NCBI GenBank assembly: GCA_030142905.1
Contig: JASJOG010000332.1
Location: forward strand, 1 to 64,000
Direction of reading: 5' to 3'
From: Heliopora coerulea
Lineage: Eukaryota > Cnidaria > Anthozoa > Scleralcyonacea > Helioporidae
Length of the DNA: 64,000 nt
Positions 13,801 to 27,100 of this stretch are shown here, piece after piece (position 1 is the stretch's first letter; every line of letters starts with the position of its first letter). The notes below the pieces were generated by a model, which made no database searches, was not told where the DNA came from, and was given only the letters and a program-made list of their open reading frames with translations. A program made the translations under genes and the position numbers.

Positions 13801-15787
13801 TAGAACTGTTTGGAAAGTTGTGTCCAATTATTTGGTCTTTGACCATTTCTAACCATACTTCTAGCTTTAAAGCGTATAAGGCGTAATAATCCAAATTCTA
13901 AACATTGCCATATTTTACGAAGTACTAATCGGATCAATGTTTTAAAGCCTTTATTGTCTTCTCTGAGTCGAGGAGATCATTTTACACGTATTCTCGAGTT
14001 TTTGCAATAATCAGACAAAGTCAACAAAATGTACCTACAACGGCTTCACAGTTCGATTCACTAATCGTCTTATCTCAACGAGATAAAGCGTTTTTGAAGT
14101 GTTAATGAAATTTTCACAGAAACTCTTCAAATCGACGAAAATCGATTTGTTTTATGATGTTTGGGTGGGGTAGAAGTGTTTAGAACTATTTGGAAAGTTT
14201 TGTCAACCTATTTGGTCTTTGACCCTTTCTAACCATACATCTAATTTTAAAGCATATAAGGCTTAATAGTCCAATTTCTAAACATTACTATATTTTCCAA
14301 ATTACAGCTGTAATCAATCTACTAATGCTTTTATTCATTTCTCTGAACTGGAAAGATCATTTTACACCTATTCTCGAGTTTTTCCAAGCCTTGGACAAAA
14401 GCAATATACTTGAGCCACAACTGCTTCCCTCTTCCTTTAAGGAATCGTCTTATCTCGACCAGACAATGCGTTTTTGACGAGATTTAGAAAATTTCACAGC
14501 AACTCGTCGAATCGACGAAAATCGATTTGTTTTTTGATGTTTGGGTTGGGGAGAAGTATTTAGAACTGTTTGGAAAGTTGTGTCCAATTATTTGGTCTTT
14601 GACCATTTCTAACCATACTTCTAGCTTTAATGCGTATAAGGCTTAATAGTCCAATTTCTAAACATTGTTAAATTTTACGAAGTACAGTTCGGATCAATGT
14701 TTTAATGCTTTTATTGTCTTCTCAGAGTCGCGGAGATCATTTTACACCTATTCTCGAGTTTTTGCAAACATCAGACAAATTCAACACAATTTACCCAACA
14801 ACGGCTTCACAGTTCGTTTATCTAATCATCTTATCTCGACGAGATAATGCGTTTTTGACGTGTTAGCGATATTTACTTAAAAACTCTTCAAATCGAAGAA
14901 AATCGATTTGTTTTATGATGTTTGGGTTGGGGAGAAGTATTTAGAACTGTTTGGAAAGTTGTGTCCAATTATTTGGTCTTTGACCATTTCTAACCATACT
15001 TCTAGCTTTAAAGCGTATAAGGCGTAATAATCCAAATTCTAAACATTGCCATATTTTACGAAGTACTAATCGGATCAATGTTTTAAAGCCTTTATTGTCT
15101 TCTCTGAGTCGAGGAGATCATTTTACACGTATTCTCGAGTTTTTGCAATAATCAGACAAAGTCAACAAAATGTACCTACAACGGCTTCACAGTTCGATTC
15201 ACTAATCGTCTTATCTCAACGAGATAAAGCGTTTTTGAAGTGTTAATGAAATTTTCACAGAAACTCTTCAAATCGACGAAAATCGATTTGTTTTATGATG
15301 TTTGGGTGGGGTAGAAGTGTTTAGAACTATTTGGAAAGTTTTGTCAACCTATTTGGTCTTTGACCCTTTCTAACCATACATCTAATTTTAAAGCATATAA
15401 GGCTTAATAGTCCAATTTCTAAACATTACTATATTTTCCAAATTACAGCTGTAATCAATCTACTAATGCTTTTATTCATTTCTCTGAACTGGAAAGATCA
15501 TTTTACACCTATTCTCGAGTTTTTCCAAGCCTTGGACAAAAGCAATATACTTGAGCCACAACTGCTTCCCTCTTCCTTTAAGGAATCGTCTTATCTCGAC
15601 CAGACAATGCGTTTTTGACGAGATTTAGAAAATTTCACAGCAACTCGTCGAATCGACGAAAATCGATTTGTTTTTTGATGTTTGGGTTGGGGAGAAGTAT
15701 TTAGAACTGTTTGGAAAGTTGTGTCCAATTATTTGGTCTTTGACCATTTCTAACCATACTTCTAGCTTTAATGCGTATAAGGCTTAA

Positions 15788-16932
15788 TAGTCCAATTTCT
15801 AAACATTGTTAAATTTTACGAAGTACAGTTCGGATCAATGTTTTAATGCTTTTATTGTCTTCTCAGAGTCGCGGAGATCATTTTACACCTATTCTCGAGT
15901 TTTTGCAAACATCAGACAAATTCAACACAATTTACCCAACAACGGCTTCACAGTTCGTTTATCTAATCATCTTATCTCGACGAGATAATGCGTTTTTGAC
16001 GTGTTAGCGATATTTACTTAAAAACTCTTCAAATCGAAGAAAATCGATTTGTTTTATGATGTTTGGGTTGGGGAGAAGTATTTAGAACTGTTTGGAAAGT
16101 TGTGTCCAATTATTTGGTCTTTGACCATTTCTAACCATACTTCTAGCTTTAAAGCGTATAAGGCGTAATAATCCAAATTCTAAACATTGCCATATTTTAC
16201 GAAGTACTAATCGGATCAATGTTTTAAAGCCTTTATTGTCTTCTCTGAGTCGAGGAGATCATTTTACACGTATTCTCGAGTTTTTGCAATAATCAGACAA
16301 AGTCAACAAAATGTACCTACAACGGCTTCACAGTTCGATTCACTAATCGTCTTATCTCAACGAGATAAAGCGTTTTTGAAGTGTTAATGAAATTTTCACA
16401 GAAACTCTTCAAATCGACGAAAATCGATTTGTTTTATGATGTTTGGGTGGGGTAGAAGTGTTTAGAACTATTTGGAAAGTTTTGTCAACCTATTTGGTCT
16501 GTCTTTGACCCTTTCTAACCATACTTCTAGCTTTAATGCGTATAAGGCTTAATAGTCCAATTTCTAAACATTACTATATTTTTCGAAGTACAGCTGTAAT
16601 CAATCTACTAATGCTTTTATTCATTTCTCTGAACTGGAAAGATCATTTTACACCTATTCTCGAGTTTTTCCAAGCCTTGGACAAAAGCAATATACTTGAG
16701 CCACAACTGCTTCCCTCTTCCTTTAAGGAATCGTCTTATCTCGACCAGACAATGCGTTTTTGACGAGATTTAGAAAATTTCACAGCAACTCGTCGAATCG
16801 ACGAAAATCGATTTGTTTTTTGATGTTTGGGTTGGGGAGAAGTATTTAGAACTGTTTGGAAAGTTGTGTCCAATTATTTGGTCTTTGACCATTTCTAACC
16901 ATACTTCTAGCTTTAATGCGTATAAGGCTTAA
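15788..16932 (+). repeat. 1,145-bp unit with a 4-bp tandem duplication
   Basis: The unit is 4 bp longer than standard because GTCT is doubled at 16497-16504. Just downstream (about 16523-16550) the sequence reads CTTCTAGCTTTAATGCGTATA where all standard units have CATCTAATTTTAAAGCATATA at this place. It is therefore a class B monomer end converted to the form seen at the end of class C monomers. The copy at 18428-18450 shares most of this form. Confidence 0.8.
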
Positions 16933-18836
16933 TAGTCCAATTTCTAAACATTGTTAAATTTTACGAAGTACAGTTCGGATCAATGTTTTAATGCTTTTAT
17001 TGTCTTCTCAGAGTCGCGGAGATCATTTTACACCTATTCTCGAGTTTTTGCAAACATCAGACAAATTCAACACAATTTACCCAACAACGGCTTCACAGTT
17101 CGTTTATCTAATCATCTTATCTCGAAAGGATAAAGCGTATTTGACGTGTTTGCGATATTTCATCAAAAACTCCTCAAATCGACGAAAATCGATTTGTTTT
17201 ATGATGTTAGGGTTGGGTAGAAGTATTTAGAACTGTTTGGAAAGTTTCGTCCAACTATTTGGTCTTTGACCATTTCTTAACAATATATCTAGTTTTAAGG
17301 CATACAAGGCTTAATAGTCCAATTTCTAAACATTGCCAAATGTTACGAAGTACTGTTCGGATCAATGTTTTAATGCTTTTATTGTCTTATAAGAGTCAAG
17401 GATATCATTTTACAGCTATTCACGAGTTTTTGTAAAAATCAGACAAATTCAACAAACTTTATCTATAACGGCTTCAAAGTTCATTTCACTAATCGTTTTA
17501 TATCTCGAAAGGATAAAGCGTATTTGACGTGTTAGCGATATTTTCTCAGAAACTCCTCAAATCGACGAAAATCGATTTGTTTTATGATGTTTCGGTGGGG
17601 TAGAAATATTCAGAACTGTTTGGAAAGTTTCGTCCAACTATTTGGTCTTTGACCATTTCTAACCATACTTCTAACTTTAAGGCGTATAAGGCTTAATAGT
17701 CCAATTTCTAAATATTGCCATATTTTACGAAGTACTAATCGGATCAATGTTTTAATGCCTTTATTGTCTTCTCTAAGTCGAGGAGATCATTTTACACCTA
17801 TTCTCGAGTTTTTGCAAACATCAGACAAATTCAACACACTTTACCAACAACGACTTCACAGTTCGTTTCACTAATCATCTTATCTCGACGAGAAAATGCG
17901 TTTTTGACGTGTTATCGATATTTTCTTAGAAACTCTTCAAATCGAAGAAAATCGATTTGTTTTATGATGTTTGGGTTGGGGAGAAGTATTTAGAACTGTT
18001 TGGAAAGTTGTGTCCAATTATTTGGTCTTTGACCATTTCTAACCATACTTCTAGCTTTAAAGCGTATAAGGCTTAATAATCCAAATTCTAAACATTGCCA
18101 TATTTTACGAAGTACTAATCGGATCAATGTTTTAAAGCCTTTATTGTCTTCTCTGAGTCGAGGAGATCATTTTACACCTATTCTGGAGTTTTTGCAATAA
18201 TCAGACAAAGTCAACAAAATGTACCTACAACGGCTTCACAGTTCGATTCACTAATCGTCTTATCTCAACGAGATAAAGCGTTTTTGAAGTGTTAATGAAA
18301 TTTTCACAGAAACTCTTCAAATCGACGAAAATCGATTTGTTTTATGATGTTTGGGTGGGGTAGAAGTGTTTAGAACTATTTGGAAAGTTTTGTCAACCTA
18401 TTTGGTCTTTGACCCTTTCTAACCATACTTCTAGCTTTAATGCTTATAAGGCTTAATAGTCCAATTTCTAAACATTACTATATTTTTCGAAGTACAGCTG
18501 TAATCAATCTACTAATGCTTTTATTCATTTCTCTGAACTGGAAAGATCATTTTACACCTATTCTCGAGTTTTTCCAAGCCTTGGACAAAAGCAATATACT
18601 TGAGCCACAACTGCTTCCCTCTTCCTTTAAGGAATCGTCTTATCTCGACCAGACAATGCGTTTTTGACGAGATTTAGAAAATTTCACAGCAACTCGTCGA
18701 ATCGACGAAAATCGATTTGTTTTTTGATGTTTGGGTTGGGGAGAAGTATTTAGAACTGTTTGGAAAGTTGTGTCCAATTATTTGGTCTTTGACCATTTCT
18801 AACCATACTTCTAGCTTTAATGCGTATAAGGCTTAA
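16933..18836 (+). repeat. Expanded five-monomer unit (1,904 bp)
   Basis: Between two standard units lies a five-monomer unit: A 16933-17314 (382), a second A-like monomer 17315-17696 (382), B-like 17697-18076 (380), B 18077-18456 (380) and C 18457-18836 (380). From about 17125 to 17930 the sequence departs from the homogenised array. It carries AAGGATAAAGCGTATTTGA and CAGAAACTCCTCAAATCG, which otherwise appear near 24.7 kb and its copies. This is an insertion or conversion patch of an older variant inside the young array. Confidence 0.88.
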
Positions 18837-21118
18837 TAGTCCAATTTCTAAACATTGTTAAATTTTACGAAGTACAGTTCGGATCAATGTTTTAATGCTT
18901 TTATTGTCTTCTCAGAGTCGCGGAGATCATTTTACACCTATTCTCGAGTTTTTGCAAACATCAGACAAATTCAACACAATTTACCCAACAACGGCTTCAC
19001 AGTTCGTTTATCTAATCATCTTATCTCGACGAGATAATGCGTTTTTGACGTGTTAGCGATATTTACTTAAAAACTCTTCAAATCGAAGAAAATCGATTTG
19101 TTTTATGATGTTTGGGTTGGGGAGAAGTATTTAGAACTGTTTGGAAAGTTGTGTCCAATTATTTGGTCTTTGACCATTTCTAACCATACTTCTAGCTTTA
19201 AAGCGTATAAGGCGTAATAATCCAAATTCTAAACATTGCCATATTTTACGAAGTACTAATCGGATCAATGTTTTAAAGCCTTTATTGTCTTCTCTGAGTC
19301 GAGGAGATCATTTTACACGTATTCTCGAGTTTTTGCAATAATCAGACAAAGTCAACAAAATGTACCTACAACGGCTTCACAGTTCGATTCACTAATCGTC
19401 TTATCTCAACGAGATAAAGCGTTTTTGAAGTGTTAATGAAATTTTCACAGAAACTCTTCAAATCGACGAAAATCGATTTGTTTTATGATGTTTGGGTGGG
19501 GTAGAAGTGTTTAGAACTATTTGGAAAGTTTTGTCAACCTATTTGGTCTTTGACCCTTTCTAACCATACATCTAATTTTAAAGCATATAAGGCTTAATAG
19601 TCCAATTTCTAAACATTACTATATTTTCCGAAGTACAGCTGTAATCAATCTACTAATGCTTTTATTCATTTCTCTGAACTGGAAAGATCATTTTACACCT
19701 ATTCTCGAGTTTTTCCAAGCCTTGGACAAAAGCAATATACTTGAGCCACAACTGCTTCCCTCTTCCTTTAAGGAATCGTCTTATCTCGATCAGACAATGC
19801 GTTTTTGACGAGATTTAGAAAATTTCACAGCAACTCGTCGAATCGACGAAAATCGATTTGTGTTTTGATGTTTGGGTTGGGGAGAAGTATTTAGAACTGT
19901 TTGGAAAGTTGTGTCCAATTATTTGGTCTTTGACCATTTCTAACCATACTTCTAGCTTTAATGCGTATAAGGCTTAATAGTCCAATTTCTAAACATTGTT
20001 AAATTTTACGAAGTACAGTTCGGATCAATGTTTTAATGCTTTTATTGTCTTCTCAGAGTCGCGGAGATCATTTTACACCTATTCTCGAGTTTTTGCAAAC
20101 ATCAGACAAATTCAACACAATTTACCCAACAACGGCTTCACAGTTCGTTTATCTAATCATCTTATCTCGACGAGATAATGCGTTTTTGACGTGTTAGCGA
20201 TATTTACTTAAAAACTCTTCAAATCGAAGAAAATCGATTTGTTTTATGATGTTTGGGTTGGGGAGAAGTATTTAGAACTGTTTGGAAAGTTGTGTCCAAT
20301 TATTTGGTCTTTGACCATTTCTAACCATACTTCTAGCTTTAAAGCGTATAAGGCGTAATAATCCAAATTCTAAACATTGCCATATTTTACGAAGTACTAA
20401 TCGGATCAATGTTTTAAAGCCTTTATTGTCTTCTCTGAGTCGAGGAGATCATTTTACACGTATTCTCGAGTTTTTGCAATAATCAGACAAAGTCAACAAA
20501 ATGTACCTACAACGGCTTCACAGTTCGATTCACTAATCGTCTTATCTCAACGAGATAAAGCGTTTTTGAAGTGTTAATGAAATTTTCACAGAAACTCTTC
20601 AAATCGACGAAAATCGATTTGTTTTATGATGTTTGGGTGGGGTAGAAGTGTTTAGAACTATTTGGAAAGTTTTGTCAACCTATTTGGTCTTTGACCCTTT
20701 CTAACCATACATCTAATTTTAAAGCATATAAGGCTTAATAGTCCAATTTCTAAACATTACTATATTTTACAAAGTACAGCTGTAATCAATCTACTAATGC
20801 TTTTATTCATTTCTCTGAACTGGAAAAATCATTTTACACCTATTCTCGAGTTTTCCCAAGCCTTGGACAAAAGCAATATACTTGAGCCACAACTGCTTCC
20901 CTCTTCCTTTAAGGAATCGTCTTATCTCGATCAGACTATGCGTTTTTGACGAGATTTAGAAAATTTCACAGCAACTCGTCGAATCGACGAAAATCGATTT
21001 GTTTTTTGATGTTTGGGTTGGGGAGAAGTATTTAGAACTGTTTGGAAAATTGCGTCCAACTATTAGGTCTTTGACCATTTCTAACCATACTTCTAGCTTT
21101 AATGCGTATAAGGCTTAA

Positions 21119-21879
21119 TAGTCCAATTTCTAAACATTGTTAAATTTTACGAAGTACTGTTCGGATCAATGTTTTAATGCTTTTATTGTCTTCTCAGAGT
21201 CGCGGAGATCATTTTACACCTATTATCGAGTTTTTGCAAATATCAAACAAATTTAACACACTTTACCCAACAACGGCTTCACAGTTCGTTTATCTAATCA
21301 TCTTATGTCGACGAGATAATGCGTTTTTGACGTGTTAGCGATATTTTCTCAGAAACTCTTCAAATCGAAGAAAATCGATTTGTTTTATGATGTTTGGGTT
21401 GGGGAGAAGTATTTAGAACTGTTTGGAAAGTTTCGTCCAATTATTTGGTCTTTGACCATTTCTAACCATACTTCTAGCTTTAAGGCGTATAAGGCTTAAT
21501 AATTCAAATTTTAAACATTGCCATATTTTACGAAGTACTAATCGTATCAATGTTTTAATTCCTTTATTGTCTTCTCTATGTCGAGGAGATCATTTTACAC
21601 CTATTCTGGAGTTTTTGCAAACATCAGACAAATTCAACACACTTTACCAACAACGACTTCACAGTTCGTTTCACTAATCTTCTTATCTCCACGAGATAAT
21701 GCGTTTTTGCCGTGTTAGCGATATTTTCTTAGAAACTCTTCAAATTGAAGAAAATCGATTTGTTTTATGATATTTTGACTGGGTAGAAGTATTTAGAACA
21801 GTTTGGAAAGTTTTGTTCAACTATTTTGTCTTTGACCCTTTCTGACCATACTTCTAGCTTTAATGCGTAAAAGGCTTAA
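21119..21879 (+). repeat. Transition A-B monomer pair at the edge of the young array
   Basis: These are a class A monomer (21119-21499) and a class B monomer (21500-21879). Both diverge visibly from the 1,141-bp consensus, with scattered substitutions in every line. Homogenisation of the young array fades over this stretch. Nothing other than satellite is present. Confidence 0.8.
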
Positions 21880-24157
21880 TCGTCCAATTTCTAAACATTG
21901 CTATATTTTCCGAAGTAAAGCTGTAATGAATCTACTAATGCTTTTGTTAACTTCTCTGAGTCGGAAAGATCATTTTACACCTATTATTTAGTTTTTGCTA
22001 ACATTGGACAAATGCAACTAACTTGAGCCACAACTGTTTCACTGTTCGTTTAAGGAATCGTCTTATTTCGACCAGGCAATGCGTTTTTGACGAGTTTGAG
22101 AAACTTTCACAGCAACTCGTCGAATCGACGAAAATCGATTTGTTTTATGATGTTTGGGTTGGGGAGAAGTATTCAGAACTGTTTGGAAAGTTTCGTCCAA
22201 CTATTTTGTCTTTGACCATTTCTAACCATACTTCTAGCTTTAAGGCGTATAAGGCATAATAATCCAAATTCTAAACATTGCCATATTTTACGAAGTACTA
22301 ATCGGATCAATGTTTTAATTCCTTTATTGTCTTCTCTAATTGAGGAGATCATTTTATACCTATTCACGAGTTTTCGCAAACATCAGACAAATTCAACACA
22401 CTTTACCAACAACGACTTCACAGTTCGTTTCAGTAATCATCTTATAATCACGAGATAATGCGTTTTTGACGTGTTATCGATATTTTCTTAAAAACTCTTC
22501 AAATCGAAGTAAATCGATTTGTTTTATGATATTTGGCTGGGGTAGAAGTTTTTAGAACTGTTTGGAAAGTTTTGTCCAACTATTTTGTCTTTGACCCTTT
22601 CTGACCATACTTCTAGCTTTAAGCCGTATATGGCTTAATCGTCCAATTTCTAAACATTGCTATATTTTGCGAAGTACAACTGTAATCAATCAACTAATGC
22701 TTTTATTCACTTTTCTGTTGCAGAAAGATCATTTTACAACTGTTCTGGAGTTTTTGCTAACATTGGAAAAATGCAACTAACTTGAGCAACAACTGTTTCA
22801 CTGTTCGTTTAAGGAATCGTCTTATCTCGACTAGACAATGCGTTTTTGACGAGTTTTAGAAAATTTCACAGCAACTCGTCGAATCGACGAAAATCGATTT
22901 GTTTTAAGATGTTTGGGTTGGGGAGAAGTATTCAGAACTGTTTGGAAAGTTTCGTCCAACTATTTGGTCTTTGACCATTTCTAACCATACTTCTAGCTTT
23001 AAGGCGTATTAGGCATAATAATCCAAATTCTAAACATTGCCATATTTTACGAAGTACTAATCGGATCAATGTTTTAATTCCTTTATTGTCTTCTCTAAGG
23101 CGAGGAGATCATTTAACACCTATTCACGAGTTTTTGCAAACATCAGACAAATTCAACACACTTTACCAACAGCGGCTTCACAGTTCGTTTCAATAATCAT
23201 CTTATCACGACGAGATAGTGCGTTTTTGTCATGTTAGCGATATTTTCTCAGAAACTCTTCAAATTGAAGAAAATCGATTTGTTATATGATATTTGGCTGG
23301 GATAGAACTATTTAGAACTGTTTGGAAAGTTTTGTCCAACTATTTTGTCTTTGGCACTTTCTGACCATACTTCTAGCTTTAAAGCGTATAAGGCTTAATA
23401 GTCCAATTTCTAAACATTGCTATATTTTCCGAAGTACAGCTGTAATCAATCTACTAATGCTTTTATGAACTTCTCTGAGTCGGAAAGATCATTTTACACC
23501 TATCCTGGAGTTTTTGCTAACATTGGACAAATGCAACTAACTTGAGCCACAACTGTTTCACTGTTCGTTTAAGGAATCGTCTTATCTCGACTAGACAATG
23601 CGTTCTTGACGAATTTGAGAAAATTTCACAGCAACTCGTCGAATCGACGAAAATCGATTTGTTTTATGATGTTTGGGTTGGGGAGAAGTATTCAGAACTG
23701 TTTGGAAAGTTTCGTCCAACTATTTGATCTTTGACCATTTCTAACCATACTTCTAGCTTTAAGGCGTATTAGGCATAATAATCCAAATTCTAAACATTGC
23801 CATATTTTACGAAGTACTAATCGGATCAATGTTTTAATTCCTTTATTGTCTTCTCTAAGGCGAGGAGATCATTTAACACCTATTCACGAGTTTTTGCAAA
23901 CATCAGACAAATTCAACACACTTTACCAACAGCGGCTTCACAGTTCGTTTCAATAATCGTCTTATCTCAACGAGATAAAGCGTTTTTGAAGTGTTAATGA
24001 AATTTTCACAGAACTCTTCAAATCGACGAAAATCGATTTGTTTTATGATGTTTGGGTGGGGTAGAAGTGTTTAGAACTATTTGGAAAGTTTTGTCAACCT
24101 ATTTGGTCTTTGACCTTTTCTAACCATACATCTAGTTTTGAAGCATATAAGGCTTAA
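21880..24157 (+). repeat. Dimeric higher-order repeat, class C then class B (about 760 bp)
   Basis: Three consecutive C-B dimers are read at 21880-22638 (759 bp), 22639-23398 (760) and 23399-24157 (759). Each C has GCTATATTTT...TGTAATCAATC and the GCCACAACTG-type second half (one reads GCAACAACTG). Each B has ATCCAAATTCTAAACATTGCC and TTTTAATTCC. Copies are clearly less alike than in the 1,141-bp array. The last B monomer merges with the 1,517-bp repeat from about 23,941. Confidence 0.82.
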
Positions 24158-27100
24158 TAGTCCAATTTCTAAACATTGCTATATTTTCCAAAGTACAGCT
24201 GTAATCAATCTACTAATGCTTTTATTCACTTCTCTGTGCAAGAATAATCATTTTACACTATTTCTGGAGTTTTTGCTAACATCAGACAAAATCAACACAC
24301 TTTACCAACAACGACTTCACAGTTCGTTTCACTAATCATCTTATCTCCACGAGATAATGAGTTTTTGACGTGTTATCGATATTTTCTTAGAAACTCTTCA
24401 AATCGAAGAAAATTGATTTGTTTTATGATATTTGGCTTGGGTAGAAGTATTTAGAACTGTTTGGAAAGTTTTGTCCAACTATTTCGTCTTTGACCCTTTT
24501 TGACCATACTTCTAGCTTTAAGGCGTATAAGGCTTAATAGTCCAATTTCTAAATATTGTTAAATTTTACGAAGTACTGTTCGGATCAATGTTTTAATGCT
24601 TTTATTGTCTTATAAGAGTCAAGGATATAATTTTACAGCTATTCAAGAGTTTTTGTAAACATCAGAAAAATTCAACAAACTTTATCTACAACGACTTCAA
24701 AGTTCATTTCACTAATCGTTTTATCTTGAAAGGATAAAGCGTATTTGATATGTTAGCGATATTTCATCAGAAACTCCTCAAATCGACGAAAATCGATTTG
24801 TTTTATGATGTTTGGGTTGGGGAGAAGTATTTAGAACTGTTTGGAAAGTTTCGTTCAATTATTTGGTCTTTGATCATTTCTAACCATACTTCTAGCTTTA
24901 AGGCGTATAAGGCTTAATAATCCAATTTCTAAACATTGCCATATTTTACGAAGTAGTAATCGTATCAATGTTTTAATGCCTTTATTGTCTTCTCTGAGTC
25001 GAGGAGATCATTTTACACGTATTCTGGAGTTTTTGCAAACATCAGACAAATTCAACACACTTTACCAACAACGACTTCACAGTTCGTTTCACTAATCATC
25101 TTATCTCCACGAGATAATGCGTTTTTGACGTGTTAGCGATATTTTCTTAGAAACTCTTCAAATCGAAGAAAATCGATTTGTTTTATGATATTTGGCTGGG
25201 GTAGAAGTATTTAGAACTGTTTGGAAAGTTTTGTCCAACTATTTTGTCTTTGACCCTTTCTGACCATACTTCTAGCTTTAAGGCGTATAATGCTTATTAG
25301 TCCAATTTCTAAGCATTGTTAAATTTTACGAAGTACTGTTCGGATCAATGTTTTAATGGTTTTATTGTCTTCTCAGAGTCGAGGTGAACATTTTACACGT
25401 ATACGAGTTTTTGCAATAACCAGATAAATTCAACAAAATTTACCTACAACGGCTTCACAGTTCGTTTCAATAATCGTCTTATCTCAACGAGATAAAGCGT
25501 TTTTGAAGTGTTAATGAAATTTTCACAGAACTCTTCAAATCGACGAAAATCGATTTGTTTTATGATGTTTGGGTGGGGTAGAAGTGTTTAGAACTATTTG
25601 GAAAGTTTTGTCAACCTATTTGGTCTTTGACCTTTTCTAACCATACATCTAGTTTTGAAGCATATAAGGCTTAATAGTCCAATTTCTAAACATTGCTATA
25701 TTTTCCAAAGTACAGCTGTAATCAATCTACTAATGCTTTTATTCACTTCTCTGTGCAAGAATAATCATTTTACACTATTTCTGGAGTTTTTGCTAACATC
25801 AGACAAAATCAACACACTTTACCAACAACGACTTCACAGTTCGTTTCACTAATCATCTTATCTCCACGAGATAATGAGTTTTTGACGTGTTATCGATATT
25901 TTCTTAGAAACTCTTCAAATCGAAGAAAATTGATTTGTTTTATGATATTTGGCTTGGGTAGAAGTATTTAGAACTGTTTGGAAAGTTTTGTCCAACTATT
26001 TCGTCTTTGACCCTTTTTGACCATACTTCTAGCTTTAAGGCGTATAAGGCTTAATAGTCCAATTTCTAAATATTGTTAAATTTTACGAAGTACTGTTCGG
26101 ATCAATGTTTTAATGCTTTTATTGTCTTATAAGAGTCAAGGATATAATTTTACAGCTATTCAAGAGTTTTTGTAAACATCAGAAAAATTCAACAAACTTT
26201 ATCTACAACGACTTCAAAGTTCATTTCACTAATCGTTTTATCTTGAAAGGATAAAGCGTATTTGATATGTTAGCGATATTTCATCAGAAACTCCTCAAAT
26301 CGACGAAAATCGATTTGTTTTATGATGTTTGGGTTGGGGAGAAGTATTTAGAACTGTTTGGAAAGTTTCGTTCAATTATTTGGTCTTTGATCATTTCTAA
26401 CCATACTTCTAGCTTTAAGGCGTATAAGGCTTAATAATCCAATTTCTAAACATTGCCATATTTTACGAAGTAGTAATCGTATCAATGTTTTAATGCCTTT
26501 ATTGTCTTCTCTGAGTCGAGGAGATCATTTTACACGTATTCTGGAGTTTTTGCAAACATCAGACAAATTCAACACACTTTACCAACAACGACTTCACAGT
26601 TCGTTTCACTAATCATCTTATCTCCACGAGATAATGCGTTTTTGACGTGTTAGCGATATTTTCTTAGAAACTCTTCAAATCGAAGAAAATCGATTTGTTT
26701 TATGATATTTGGCTGGGGTAGAAGTATTTAGAACTGTTTGGAAAGTTTTGTCCAACTATTTTGTCTTTGACCCTTTCTGACCATACTTCTAGCTTTAAGG
26801 CGTATAATGCTTATTAGTCCAATTTCTAAGCATTGTTAAATTTTACGAAGTACTGTTCGGATCAATGTTTTAATGGTTTTATTGTCTTCTCAGAGTCGAG
26901 GTGAACATTTTACACGTATACGAGTTTTTGCAATAACCAGATAAATTCAACAAAATTTACCTACAACGGCTTCACAGTTCGTTTCAATAATCGTCTTATC
27001 TCAACGAGATAAAGCGTTTTTGAAGTGTTAATGAAATTTTCACAGAACTCTTCAAATCGACGAAAATCGATTTGTTTTATGATGTTTGGGTGGGGTAGAA

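Larger units (their letters stand above)
1..21118 (+). repeat. Satellite array, three-monomer higher-order repeat (1,141 bp)
   Basis: The same 1,141-bp unit recurs with start points 195, 1336, 2477, 3618, 4759, 5900, 7041, 7801, 8942, 10083, 11224, 12365, 13506, 14647, 15788, 16933, 18837 and 19978. Almost all steps are exactly 1,141 bp; the exceptions are 760 (unit at 7041), 1,145 (unit at 15788) and 1,904 (unit at 16933). Reading unit against unit I find only isolated substitutions, for example at 7456, near 8309, near 10574 and near 13157, so copies are close to identical. Each unit is three monomers of about 380 bp in order A-B-C. The window opens inside a class C monomer, so the array continues beyond the left edge. 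The last unit (19978-21118) is more divergent at its 3' end. No gene is supported here: short open frames recur only because the repeat does. The near identity implies recent amplification or ongoing homogenisation. Confidence 0.97.

Noticed and set aside
1..21118. CRISPR array or bacterial direct repeats
   Set aside because: Repeat units are 380/1,141 bp with no short repeat-spacer pattern, and a eukaryotic LINE is present.
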